DNA of 64,000 nucleotides from Epiperipatus broadwayi (GCA_028023455.1 JAQFVV010000021.1:8396853-8460852); one strand, 5' to 3'; positions 22,201-35,145 are shown, counted from the first letter of the stretch. Program-made: numbers and translations. Notes: a model not told the origin generated them from the letters alone.

Positions 22201-25200
22201 ATAACTCAATAATTGATCTCTAATTATGTCAAAATAAAATAAAAGTAAAGCTAACTTAGCCATGCTATCCCATTAATAAGAATATACTCTTATTAAATAA
22301 GTAATTACAATAAAAATCAAATAGTAATAATAATACAAAGATTTTATTTATTTATGTACATTAATTTATTATAAAAAGTCATATAAAACTTTCTTTTCAT
22401 GAATCCCATAAATTCATAATATTAAATTGTAAATAAAGTAAAATACCTTAGATTAAACTATAATATAATACAAAATCAATTGATCTAGCATATAGTTTCA
22501 TTTTTACTAACTTATAATACTATAAATAAAATTATCCTATTAAATAATTAAAAAATTTACAATATCCAATCATAACAATATATAAAATAAATGATGGATT
22601 CCTATTTGGTGATTACTTAAATACAATTAGCAAATCACAACAAATTGTTTTTCAATGTAATAAGAAAGTTATTAAACTTTAGATTATAATAATCAAAGTG
22701 CATGAAAGATTCTTAATGCTTTATTATGATCAAATATCAATATCAAAACCTAGTATTTACATTATTTATGATCCACACCTAACAATCTTTATATATAATT
22801 AAAGTAAATGACTCTATTTAACAGAATTCAAATATAAATTTTAATATACTTCCAATTTTATAATTTAATAAGATTCTGATCTTTATGACTAAATACTAAC
22901 TTAATATAATATTCACCTCACAAATGATAATTTATAAAAAACATGAAAACATCTTAATATAATTACCTTTATTTTATTTTCAATAATTACTATATTTGTA
23001 CCTTTATAAATTATCAAATCACTTCAAATATAATTTCTGTCTTAATATAACTATTACATATAACTAACATAATAATTATAATGAACTTCTAATTACTTAG
23101 TAAATGAATTATGTGGTATAAGTCAATATGTGAATAACATCTTGTCAAAATGTTATTAACTAATAATTTTACATTGTAAAATTGAATGATTACCTAAGCA
23201 AGTTTACTTGTTTTAAAATAATTCAAAATTTATTAACAATGAATATAAATTTTAAAAAAATATATGACAGCTATACCATAAGTGTTTAGAGTATATATAT
23301 GATCCAATTATGTAATACATAATATTGTTTACTATTGAAATTTAATTTTAATTAAATACATGATTATACTTTGAATTTCGCCTATAAAAATTCTTAATCT
23401 GCAATATGTATCTCTATGTAACATAAAACATGTAATACATATATACTTTTTCAAAATATAAGAGAGTCAGTGATATCCCTGATCTCTATAAAAAAAAATT
23501 AATTAAAATAAACATATAATAAACATAAGTTTACCCATCCATTCATATTATTTCAACAAAATAAAATTAAAATACTTGCTATGATGTCATTCTTTTAAAC
23601 TCTAAATATTTATAAGTTATATATTCAGAATTAATTTATAATTAATGAATAAGAAGATAATATTTTGAAATAAAATTATAATTGTTAAGCTATGAAATAT
23701 AAATTTGTATTTAGAAAAATTGAATTCTCTTATATTGCATGCATATGAAATAAATTGTTGTTTAACCTAAAATATAATACCATTAATATCAATGAGTACT
23801 ATACAATTGTATATCTAAAATAATAAGAAGAAAAAGAATGAGGAGGAGGAAGAGAAAAAGAAGGAGAAGAAGAAGAAAAAGAGGAGGAAAAGAAGAAGGT
23901 GGAGAACTAGCAGAATAAGAAAAAAGAGAAGAAGCTGATGATGTTGACTTGTTAGCACACAACCTGATTAATCATTCTCCAATATAACATTTCAAAGTAA
24001 TGTCACATTTCTAATGTCTATTTTTTTAATTATAATTTGATGATAGTTTATTACTCCCGAGAAGGTATATATATATATCATGAAAAGTTATCCAACATGA
24101 AATATATTATTGTTAATTCTGATATTTTCAAAATGTCCATGTTATCTTTTCATTTCACAGGTATTTAATTTATAAGTCATTATAAGTAATCAAACAATAG
24201 TTTCTATCTATAATGACACAATCCAAAATAAACCAATTTGTATCCTGTATTGAAATATTTCATCAATCTTACAAAACAATATCAGCAGATGAAAATAATT
24301 CTTATAAGCATTATTATTGTTACCATTTACATCCCATTATTGAAATCTAAATGAAATCCATTTTTAGCAAAAAAATATTCAGATAATTTTTTAACTCAAT
24401 GAATTACTTTATAAATTTTTGATAAGTCTGTCCAATCTTCCAGTTGAATATTATTTTTCTTACCCTTTTATCTTATGTAGTTAAGGATCAAATATTTTTA
24501 AGATAATAATAAAAAAAATATATGAATGAATTTAGGTTTGCTTCCATTGAAGGCAAGATGTGAGTGAGTGAGATTAAATCATTCAGTTTTATTTATAATC
24601 TTTTTGACATCATAAAAACTATGATAATGCTCTTCATTAACTCTTTGTTAAATATATCCAGCATTCCAGAAATAAGAATTTATTACACAATAATAAGAAG
24701 ATAAAAAAATAAACATTTCATAATTGTTATATAACAAATATTTATATTTTTAGAAATACAAATAATATTATTTTATTCCAGCATAAACTAAACAATTTAG
24801 ACTACATTCTCACCATACCACACTGGACATATATTTTTACACATATCTTTACAATATAATATTAAACAAATAAAATAACAAACATATATTAAATGTTCAT
24901 ATGTATTATTTGTAATCTTTTATTATGAAGGCAATAATCAAATGTCATATAATGATAAAAGAATAGTAACTTTATCAAAACTCTAACCTTTATTATTTAC
25001 ACATTTGTTTATTTTTTAAATGAATAATGTCATTTCACAATTTTTTTATATTACAATTAATAAAAATATGTATTGTTTCAATATTATTGTTGCCATAGCA
25101 ACATATTTTAATCTCCCAGTTTAACATATTCACTATTAAAATAAAAATTAAAAAAAAAATACAATTGATATTTCACCACATATTAAAATTTATTTCAAAT

Positions 25201-26040
25201 TTCAATAAGTAGAGTATATATGTTTAATTATATTTGTTCATAGATTTTTAGTTTGATAAAAATGGAAATTAAGAAATTATATCCATGTAAACAGAGATAA
25301 CTTTAGCTTTGATGTTGTTTGGAAACTGCAATTACTACTAATTGACAATCCTTCTAAGGTTAAACAAGTTTTCTTCATTAACCTAAAATAGATATTTTGT
25401 TGAGGTTATTAAAATTAAAGGAAGTTATTGATTTAATGTTAATAATAAGTATGAACTATTTTAAATTTAAAATATGCCCGAAATAAATAATGTTGCAAAT
25501 AAAATAATATAATAAAACAATGTTATGTGATTAGAAATCATTGTTTTCTTTTCAAACTACATCTAGGGGTAAAGCTAAATAGAATATATTAAAATTAAAA
25601 ATGGATAATATCCATACAATCCTATAATTAGTAAAGATATTATTAAATACAAGAAAATCAGTAAGTTACAAAATCAATGATAATAATAGCATCAACAATT
25701 GGCATTATATTGAATCAGTAAGTGACAAAATCTACCACCTTAATTATAGTCCATGTTATTTGTTTAGAATCTGACTTTAGTAGTTGTAATGGCAACCACA
25801 CTCCTGAATTATAGAATTAAAAATTCATCATACTGCTATGTAAATGTTATGTGGGGAAAAAAAAAAACCATTTTCTTATAAAAATAAAGTCATTAAAATA
25901 TAGTTTCCAGTTTAGGGGTGTATCTAAAAAGCTATACAAGGAAAAGATGTTAGCCCAAGATCTTAAGATATTTGATTCTCAGGACATTATCTTGGAAAGC
26001 TTAAATAATAATTGGTAGGAATAACTGATAGCTACTGTAA
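22201..26040. other. Very AT-rich desert
   Basis: Nearly 4 kb with markedly lower G+C than the rest of the window. It has no ORF of note, no recognisable element ends and few repeats beyond AT-rich low complexity. A polypurine tract lies at 23820-23935. Confidence 0.6.
23820..23935. repeat. Polypurine (GA/GGA/GAA) tract
   Basis: About 85 nearly uninterrupted purines (AAGAAGAAAAAGAATGAGGA and on), then further A/G-rich sequence to 23935. Isolated within a very AT-rich region. Confidence 0.9.
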
Positions 26041-26045
26041 CTGCA

Positions 26046-26302
26046 ATTTATTCACTCTACTTTGAATACTTTTATTGTACATATATGCATATACAATCTT
26101 ATATTTCAACTGTCCTGCAGTCTTCTTCAGAGCCACATTTACTTTAAATTTTTTAAAAGTAAAAAAATGTTTTAAAAAATTTAAAATTAATGGTTTCTGA
26201 AGAAGACTACAAGATAATTGGAACGTAAGATTGTGTATGCATATATGTACAATAAAAAGGTTTTGCAAAAAAAGTGTTCAAAGTAGAGTGAATATATTAC
26301 AT
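26046..26302. mobile_element. ~255-bp hairpin element
   Basis: The left arm (ATTCACTCTACTTTGAA, TTGTACATATATGCATATAC, CTGCAGTCTTCTTCAG) is the inverse of the right arm (CTGAAGAAGACTACAAG, GTATGCATATATGTACAATA, TTCAAAGTAGAGTGAAT). The centre is an A/T-rich mirror of TTTAAATTTT. The CTGAAGA...GAAA-type motif lies in both arms (minus 26103-26130; plus from 26199). The ORF at 26032-26268 is an artefact of it. Confidence 0.85.
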
Positions 26303-27423
26303 TTATATAAGATATTATAACAAAATAAAGGAAGTGATAAAATATGTGATAACTGCTATGTTCTATGAGTGCAAATGTAATATTTTTACTAATAAAAATA
26401 ATAGTCAGAAAGTAATCTGTATTTTTGATGAAAATTATTGCTTATAATGCAATCACAGTTCTATTTTTTATGAATTTTATTAATTTAATTAAATGTTAAA
26501 ATCTACCAAATATCATATACTTTAAGAAAAGAGTTACAAAAGACATACTTGTGGATGACCTGAAATCCTTGTAGTTCCCTGAAAGAGCTATAGCTTCAAA
26601 AATAAAAAGATTATCTATCTATGTCTACAACTCAATATGAGAAAAAGAAACTATTTCACTCCAGAGAGACTTTGATGGGTTAAGTATATTGTTCAGTATT
26701 GGAAATCCAATTTTAACTGAATTCTCCATGACAGAAGATTATTTATAAGCTCCAGAAAGGCAAATCAATTTTAATATTGAGGTGAAGCCCTTTTTGAGAT
26801 ACAAGGAAAATAGCAAAAATGACTTTAATTTGCAACTCTATATTAAGTTTTACCAAAGCAAAATTTCACAGTAATACAAAATTCATTATACTCAAACACT
26901 TTTCAGAAGAAGTAAAAGTCTAACTTCAACATGAATAATAAACTTAAGATACATATAACCTTATTGATAAATCTTGAATTTATTTTGGGATCAAATGTTG
27001 TTGTTTTTTATAATAGAAGTTCCTGCATTGGGTTTATTTCACTATGTTAGCATTTATATCATATATTTACAATTTACTTCATCACATCAACTTATAAATC
27101 TATATCAATTGGACTTATGATCTTGCTATTATATTTTTAGAATTTTACAGAACACACGATAATTACATAAATATGTTAGTAATAAAATATTTTCTTAGAC
27201 ATATCTAATTAAAGACATTAATTGATCTTAAAGAAATCTGCAAACAATTAATTATTCATATCAGTATAAAAAAGACATTGACAGCTATTAAAATACTATA
27301 TTTATTTCAATTCATAATAATTAATTTCATGGACTTAGGTTTTCTAGCATTCTGTAATAAATTATACACATATACATGTAAATAATGCCAATGCTTGATG
27401 TTCTACTGAAATACATATCCAAA

Positions 27424-27564
27424 TATTAAATCACCTCACATGGTTAAGACATTCAGCACTGTGAAATAAACATATAAACTAGCTATTTTGAAATACATAC
27501 TCTAATATATTTATATATGTATTTCACAGAGTATGGTTTTTTAATCATGTGGGGTGATTTAATA
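27424..27564. repeat. Imperfect inverted repeat
   Basis: ATTAAATCACCTCACATGG and CACTGTGAAATA on the left mirror TATTTCACAGAGTATGG and CATGTGGGGTGATTTAAT on the right; arms about 52 bp. Followed by an AT/GT microsatellite (27562-27610). Confidence 0.7.
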
Positions 27565-27610
27565 TATATATATATATGTGTGTGTGTGTGTAAATTTGTG
27601 TATGTGTATG

Positions 27611-28117
27611 TCTGTGAACATTGATTTTTTTTTACTTTTAAAAAGAATCACAAATATCTTATTTGAATATTGAATATCACCCTTTTGTATTGAGTGAATC
27701 TGATGTTATATCTCCAGAGACACCTTTAATGAGAGTTTAGTTATGGATTGAAATGCACCTATGTGATAATTGGCATTATCTTTATGTTACTATGGGTAAA
27801 TATCAATTTGCAAACTTATTTACATTTTTAACTTGTAAGTTCTTTAATTATACATATATATAATTCAATTACTCCAAATTCAAAATTAAACAAAACTAGT
27901 TAACATTTAAAATTCTTAACACAACCAATAATTTCCTTGCCAAAGTAAACTTCTCAAGTGCAAAGTAATATAAAACACATGAACAAATATATACAAATTA
28001 ATTTTTCACAATTCACAATTACATCCCATGCATCTTTAATATTAAAAGAACTCCTAAATAAGTTTATTTGCTTCAGTATTATTTCTTTCATATAAGACAA
28101 CTTTAGCTTTCTCTAAC
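27611..28117. other. Unannotated AT-rich sequence
   Basis: Nothing recognised. Confidence 0.4.
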
Positions 28118-28255
28118 ATAATATTATGGTATGTATCTCTTTCATATATATATACCTATTTAGAATGGAATAAGTATGAAAGAGATACATACCATAATAT
28201 TATATTATGGTATGTATCTCTTTCATATATATATACCTATTTAGAATGGAATAAG
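28118..28255. repeat. Direct-inverted-direct repeat
   Basis: A ~54-bp segment ending TACCTATTTAGAATGGAATA is present twice in direct orientation (28119-28174 and 28202-28255). Between them lies an inverted copy of its first ~27 bp (28175-28201). Confidence 0.9.
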
Positions 28256-30115
28256 TTGGCTATAGTTTTTATTATTTATTTATAAATTAGTATTTTGAAA
28301 TTTGTAGAGTTCATTCCAGTATTTGTTTTATTAAATATTATTTTGTCTGAATTAATATACACATGTAATTTATGGAAGCAAAGCAGTCTCCATCAGACTA
28401 TGAATAAATTCCTGAATGTTAATGGGGATCAAGAATAAGACAATATATCTTTATATGGTTACCCTTGCTAATATTGTTGAAAATTCAGAATAAAATTAAT
28501 ATTTTAACTAGATGAAAGTAATGCATTTGTAATTATCTGTTAATAATCAATCTTTTTCTAATTAATTATTAGTTTAATAATTATTTATGCAATATTTTTA
28601 TCTATATAATTTAACTTTGTCTTAGATCTTATGGATCTAATGAACCTTTTCTCTACCAGACATTTTTGACTCTTTGTTATACTATCAACTCCAAATTGAA
28701 AAAAACTTTTACATTTTTCTGTCCAGACTCATATGCTTACATAATTTTATATATATAATGATGACTTTAGTGTTTTAATAGCTTTAAGAATTGATATAAA
28801 ACCAATAATGCATCACATGACCATAGCTATTTATTTCTTACCATCTTTATACTGGATGGCACAAAAGTGGTAAGAATTGTAAAAATACTAATGATTTAGC
28901 AGTGTGTAAGTTAAGCTCATGAGGTGTCTTGTTGGTCATATGATGAATTATTGGTTTCTTTAACTACATTTCTGTGTTAGTACATGTCAACTGGTTGTAT
29001 GTTTCTGCATTAAACAAATACAGTTGATTCTCATAGACTAAAGCAGAATAGAGAGTGAATTCAGGAAGTAAGATAACTGGACTGATTACCAGCCAAGAAA
29101 AGAAAAATTCGGATTGAGTGAAAATACTGTAAATATTATTTTTTGTAGCTTAAACATCACATGATGTTCATAGCAAGTGACCATAGATGTTTATAATAAG
29201 GTTTTTGCATATATATAAACATTGTAAATGAGCTGAGTTTTATTATCAAATCTTCTAATTTAATGATATTAATGTTATTTTATAATTTAATGGCTGCAAT
29301 GTGTAGATTACAATAATATTAGAATGACATCTAGAGAGATAAAGACTTAGATTCTTGGATCAAAGTTCTATTTGTCACTTCTGTTCTTCAAATTATTACA
29401 CACTCTCTCAAGCAATACCTTCTTATTATGTGCTATAATGGCTAATGATTTATACTGAAATTTCAAAATATTATAAGTACATATCAGAGATTGATGTTTA
29501 ATCCATCTCATATTATGTGTACATAGAAACAGTTTAATAGTGGATTTAAGATTCAACTGTCTTAAGTGCCAAATTAGAATAGGGGAAAAACAAGTCATAA
29601 AATTTTAGAAGTAATTTTTATTAAATTAATAGCAGAAAAATATCCTTAATAATAATAAATTACTATCAACTGCACACAGCTATGAATATGAAGCCATGGA
29701 GCTTTGAAAACGTTAAGCGTAAATAAATAGTAACAAATATAGCTTCTCTAACAAGCGTAAAAGCGCATAATTTTTGGGAATAATAATAATAATAATAATA
29801 ATGGTGATGATGATGATATAAAAAATACCTTAATCACTAGTAGCAGAAAAATTCCAAGTAATAATATTTTTTAAATAATCTTTTATTATTATTCAATACA
29901 AGACAATACATATCAATAACAACAACAAAAAAGTTTTAACATCATAAAATGCATTACATAATTATATAAATTGGATACATCTATGCAGCATTCATAATAA
30001 CTTTTTATATTTAAATAAATTCAATACATTTAAATATAACCCTAATAAGCATATTTCAGCTTTTACATAGAATGTGCAATAAATAAAAATGTCAAAAATA
30101 GTATTAATATATATA
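28256..30115. other. Unannotated AT-rich sequence
   Basis: No gene supported. An AAT/GAT trinucleotide run at 29780-29818 may be the tail of a retroelement, but the sequence before it is not recognised. The ORF at 29368-29598 (minus) shows no motif. Confidence 0.4.
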
Positions 30116-30250
30116 TATATTACAAAGGATTTGAACCCAGACTTTCAAGCTCTGTACAACTATTCACTCCATTTTATACAACTGATACACATGACCACAT
30201 ACATGTGCAAAAGATAAATGATCTCCAATATAGACAATACACTTGTATTT
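30116..30250 (-). mobile_element. Foldback family A, single arm
   Basis: GGATTTGAACCCAGACTTTCAAG, CTGATACACATGACCACATAC and GATAAATGATCTCCAATAT are the arm signature. On the minus strand, GGGTTCAAATCC is a close match to a Pol III B box. Confidence 0.75.
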
Positions 30251-31229
30251 AGATATTATATATAAATAAATATGTAATAACATTAAAAGATAAACTTAAA
30301 AGATATATATTGTAGCTGTCGCATTATCAGGATAACAAAGGCCTAAGAAATTATTTATTTTATTATAATGTTTTTCACCTACAAGTTTTTTATTATTTAT
30401 GTTTCAAAGGATTTTATTGATCAAATGTTACTTTTATATATATATAACTTACTTAAGATAGTAATAGGATCTGCAATAACTTAATAATTAATGGTATATG
30501 GAATTACATATAATAATATATATTACATATTTACACAAATAAGAATAACAACATTATTTTTAGAAGTGCTTCGGGTAATTGGAAATAGCATGCTAGTGCC
30601 TGAGATGCTCTCCCATTATGGACCAAGTGTCAGAGTAAATAATTTGTTCCTGTTTCATTTTCCTGCATATTTAGTCTACAATTTCTTATTTTAATAAACA
30701 CTCAATAAGTATTTTTATCTGTTAGATTTAAAGCCGGTCCGGAGAAAAAACAGGGCCGAGAAAATATTTTCATGCAGGGTCCCTTTGATGTGTGCTAAAA
30801 AATTATATTTAAACAAAAAAAAAAAAATCCTATTTGCTGACATAGATAGATATGTTGCTTTACGATTAGTATTAATCAAATCTTCGATTCTCTTTATTAA
30901 AAGTTTTATTTATTTTGAATCAAAATTTGCAAATTCATAAACATTCGTAAAAATAAAATATAATTTTTCACATGACTCAATAAAACTGCACAAATTGATA
31001 TTTGATATATATATATATTATTGTTTTTATTTTATGTTAACATAACGAGCATTATAGACATTTAGGTATATTCATTGTATATAGCTGAAAGATCTGCGCA
31101 AGCATCTACAATTTTATTATTTCACATGTGATAGGCATTGTAGGGTCTAGAGATTACAGTGTTTTTGGCAAAAACAAGACTAGTATGGGGGTGAAGTTAT
31201 ATTTAACAAGGGATAAAATGTTTTGATTT
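30251..31229. other. Unannotated sequence
   Basis: No gene recognised. A GC-rich patch, GCCGGTCCGGAGAAAAAACA, at about 30733 could be a DNA-transposon end, but no mirrored partner was found. Confidence 0.35.
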
Positions 31230-31265
31230 TTGCAAAAGATCTACACCGTGCAGGTCGTTGTCTTA

Positions 31266-31367
31266 TGACGTCACACCATCCATTATCATACCCCTCGGGC
31301 TGATTGTAACTGATAGGCAAAACAACTGACTAGAATAAATAGCCCATTCCAGATCAAAGACTCATTC
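31266..31367 (+). promoter_or_regulatory. Candidate Pol II core promoter
   Basis: A full palindromic CRE (TGACGTCA, about 31266-31273), a TATA-like AATAAATA at 31334-31341 and an initiator TCATTC at 31362-31367 that fits the arthropod TCAKTY consensus. The Inr A lies 30 bp downstream of the TATA start, the usual spacing. The surrounding 31.1-33.2 kb appears repeat-free and less AT-rich. No coding exon could be recognised downstream, so a non-coding first exon, a distant gene or coincidence all remain possible. Confidence 0.3.
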
Positions 31368-31379
31368 AAAAGCATCTTA

Positions 31380-33700
31380 TAGACAAACAGTGGAGAAGGC
31401 TATATTCATTAAGCTTACTAATTACCAGATGTTGACGGTTTGAGTGATTTTCTATCCTTATTTTATACTTGTGCCAAAAATATTTGGATATCCATTTACT
31501 AACCGATATTAGCTACATTGAATATGAGCCAACTATCTGAAAGAATAATCTTAAGAAGCTTCTTGATTTTTTTATTTTAGACAAATTTGAGCGTTAGATT
31601 ATAGATATGGCAGATTGTAGCGCATCGTTTTGCATCTCTAGGCTTTTCTAAATACGAACTGTTAGCCTTTTTAATAATTTTTTTACGACTTGTCTGAGCG
31701 CCAAAGTTGATTGGTCAGACTCTTTTGCGTGCAGATAGTGTGGAGCAGATACACTTATGCATATCTATGTAATACAATACATTAAAAAATAGAAATACTT
31801 TTTCAAAACTAACAGATTATATTCTTTTTATTTATATTAACTTCTCGACTTTAACAGCTCAATCGCACGGTTAATGAATTTTCATGGATAAATTATGTGG
31901 ATGATAAGATCACTAACTTTCTTCGAAAGGGAGAAAATAAAGAATTACTTATAAAATAAAGTACGTACTGTACGAAAAGAAAAATGTGTCTACATTCCTT
32001 TTGATTTTTTCTTCTCACTTTTACGTTTTATTCTGACTTCATAAGAATGTTGCCTTAGACAATGATTTAAGGTCAAAGGCCATGTTTTATCTCGCTAATG
32101 GAAAATACACTGGCAACTGTCGCAACTCCTCCCTTTGGGAGATGAAGAGCGGGAAGAGGTGGGTAGTCAATAGATAGCTGATTGTCGATTTTCTCACCAT
32201 CTGCCCTTTTTTTATCACATGATGAATAGAGCTTTCTTTTTTGAACCACCTCTGGTGTTTTACTGCACCCTCCTCCGTCATGCAATTCAATATTCTTCTA
32301 TGTAGAGATATATTAGCTTAATACTTAAGATTCTCAACATGTTAATGAAAGAGTTCCAAGCATTGTTTTTTTTTTTTTTTGTAGAGAGATAACTCCAGTG
32401 GAGTTGTTTAGGTTGTTACTTACTATTAACAAAAATCGCGCTGTATTTCTGAGTCTAAATTTGCATAATAATAGATTCTTTTCCAGTCTCTTTTAAATAA
32501 TATATTTTATAGATCAATTCATTTTTAAAATAAATATCACTGCTGCTTTTCTTTTCTTTTCAGTTAAAAGTTAATGTTCTAAAAGAAGCTGTATTAGTTA
32601 AGTTATATGCTATTCGTAAGAAATAAACGTTGAGATAAAACTCAATCACGAAAACAACAAAACTTAAAATAATTAAAGCATTCAACCATTAACATATTTT
32701 TTAATAACACTGCGGCTATAAACAGGAGTATATTATCTATTCGATATATAAGCATACGTCTAAAGGCTCCGGACATTATCGACTTCCACCCACTCTTCTT
32801 CGAAAAAATAACAATACTAAAACATACGTATTGAAAAGTTTCTGCGCAATAATTTTGTTCATTAATGCCATTTGAGTTTCGTATACAAATTTTCACTTAT
32901 TTGTAATATATAAACACAACAAATCAATATCTTGCCTTATTCGATATATAGAAAATCTGGAGCAACTCTTTATTCTGGAGTCTGCTATCGTAAGATTAAT
33001 ACGATTACCAATTGGTAGTGGAGATTAGTTTGAATTCAAAACTTTAAGGTGAATCCAAAATTAGATTTTTAACTAGAATATAAAAGTGAGTTAAAGGTGG
33101 TGGCAAAATGCATAAGTGGATTAGTTCCAGCTTTGAATTCCAGATCTTGGTGGTAAAAGCTTACGCCAAAACTGAACTGGCGATAGAGATTTAAATAAAT
33201 TGTCATTTAATATTGTTGATAATTCAGAATGAAATTAATATATCAGTCAGATGGAATATATATATATGAATGTTGAAAAATATTATACACTTGATGTTTA
33301 CTAATTAATACATATTCTAATGTAATTAAAGCGTATCAACAAAATATGAACAATTATTAAAAATGTATATGTCAGGACGAAAATATAGTGTTTATCATAC
33401 TTCCACTGTTCATTAAATTAAAAAATTTAACAAAACAAAATAAAACAAAAACAAAGTAAAATTAAAATAAAATGCCAATCCTCTCAAAAAATAATAATCA
33501 AATAATTTCTCAAAAGATATTTGAAAAGCATCGTGACAATCTAATGACTCAAATATAGGAACCTTTAAATCTTCCATTCTCCTCTTTTGTTAAATCAAGC
33601 AAAGCACCAGGATTACTTTACAATGATTATAAGAAAACCAATAAGGACTACAAAACGAATCTATAATCAATAGATGGAAATGATTATGTCTAATCATAAT
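31380..33700. other. Non-repetitive, less AT-rich interval without recognised gene
   Basis: The stretch 32080-32285 is open on the minus strand in two frames (about 65-70 codons each) and relatively GC-rich, but neither frame matches a family I know. The interval shows none of the window's repeat families and may be host intron or regulatory DNA. Confidence 0.35.
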
Positions 33701-33869
33701 ATCTTTGATAGTTCAAACAGAACTTAATAAAACAAACGCTTTCTACTTTAGTGCCATCTATAGTAAATCTAAATATTCAGTGATTATTAACAAAGATATG
33801 ATTATAAACATCACCAGAGTTCCAAAAATATGTACATTCATTGTATTCTTGATCCTTCGTTCAACATCT

Positions 33870-34690
33870 AAAGTATTTTTAATTCATAACCTAGGAACCT
33901 ATAATTTACTTGCTTCTTTTGAAGATGGATATTATAAAATGTCTAAAGGTTGGCTTATGGGTGTGCTTGCTGCTGCATAAGTTTGCACTTTGGTTTCATC
34001 TACATATGAGAGTAGTATTTTAGATATGTGTACCTTTAAAGATATTAAAATTTACAAAAGACATGTGGATGATGTTTTTGTTTGCAGAAATACTAATACT
34101 ACAAATGTGCTTGCAGAGCAGGTTTGAATGGCTTGAAATGGACTATTGAAAAGGAACAGGACAAAAGTATTAAGTATTTGGATTTATTTATTACAATAGA
34201 TAATAGTACGTTAAGTATTAGTCATAAAATTGCAAGTTTTAGATCTTTTTTTGTTTTGTAATGAAAAATTATGTTATTACCAGTGTGATAAATTTAAAAA
34301 TATTGAGATATTTGCCAAGGAATTGCTTGAAGTTTGTTATAAGATTAAACAGATTAATAATACTTTTTGTCAGTTTAAAGAGTTACAATGATTTAAAGAA
34401 GTTGAAGATTGATAATAAAAAATGGATACCTATTCCATATATTTTAAATGCTCAAGTGAATTTTTTTAAGGGTATATATAAGGATGTGGTCAATGTTTCA
34501 TTTTGTGTTACAAATAAAGTTAATAAGTTAGTGAATAATTCTAAAAGTGACATACCTTTCAAACAAAAAAGTAATGTTGTATATTAAATTTTTTGTGGAT
34601 GTATGTTATCCTATATAGGTGAATCAAGGTGCAGTATTGATAAAAGATTAAAGGAGCATGAATTGTTATACTAGGGTATGAAAAGTAAAA
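33870..34690 (+). pseudogene. Penelope-like element (RT C-terminal half plus GIY-YIG), decayed
   Basis: In order on the plus strand: FEDGYYKMSKGWLMG (about 33919-33965), matching the PLE motif around the GLAMGSPLSP block; YKRHVDDVF with the catalytic VDD at 34065-34073; LKWTIEKEQDKSIKYLDLFI (frame-shifted relative to the former), matching the I-F-T-E-E-n-LPFLD block; IPIPYILNAQVNFFKGIYKD (34435 on), matching IPYxPGLSEKI; then SDIPFKQKSNVVY, and in another frame CGCMLSYIGESRCSIDKRLK followed by EH (34594-34660), a GIY-YIG endonuclease start. Domain order RT then GIY-YIG is specific to Penelope-like elements. At least three frameshifts plus stops make it dead. 33705-33870 may be more of the RT but is not alignable by eye. 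Confidence 0.8.
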
Positions 34691-34699
34691 ATAATAAAA

Positions 34700-35145
34700 A
34701 ATTAATGACTGGTTAGAGCATCACCTTAAAATTTCAATAATCAAAAATCTAAGTATACAGGTTCGAATCCCATGCTAGGACTGTCACTGGTCATGCCAGC
34801 AACACTTGAAGAAGAGGGGAGAAAAATACCTCTTGAAACATTGTGCATATACTAACCTGTTTGCTGTTATATTACTAACAGTTGGTGCATTTACTAACTA
34901 GTTTGCTGTGATATTAGTAACAATTGATGGATATACTAATCTGCTTGCTGTGATATTACTAACAGTTAGTGCATATACTAACTTGTTTGCTGTGATATTA
35001 CTAACAGTTGAATGCATTTGGAATAATTAAATAAAATTAAACTTTTCTAAAGACATTCAACAGACATATTAGATGATGGAAATAGTCCAATATAAAAATA
35101 CAGCTAAAACACCATCATCACAAACCTTCAGGAAAACACTGTACA
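34700..35145 (+). mobile_element. Foldback family C, right half with tRNA-like head
   Basis: Starts in a tRNA-like segment (GGTTAGAGCATCACC, B box GGTTCGAATCC exact at 34760-34770) followed by CACTGGTCATGCCAGCAACA, GAAGAGGGGAGAAAAATACC, four ~42-bp tandem units and the family right end GATGGAAATAGTCCAATAT...CACAAACCTTCAGG. The mirrored left arm is missing. It begins within 10 bp of the Penelope fragment's end. Confidence 0.8.
34848..35015. repeat. ~42-bp tandem repeat, 4 copies
   Basis: Units start at about 34848, 34890, 34932 and 34974 with the core ACTAACCTGTTTGCTGTGAT. Same unit as at 9.56-9.68 kb. Confidence 0.88.

Noticed and set aside
30725-30800. GC-rich GCCGGTCCGG patch as a hAT end
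   Set aside because: No inverted partner or 8-bp duplication was found.
32073-32290. Two overlapping minus-strand ORFs of 67-70 codons in a less AT-rich stretch
   Set aside because: Neither shows a recognisable domain and both are open over the same bases, so coding status cannot be supported.
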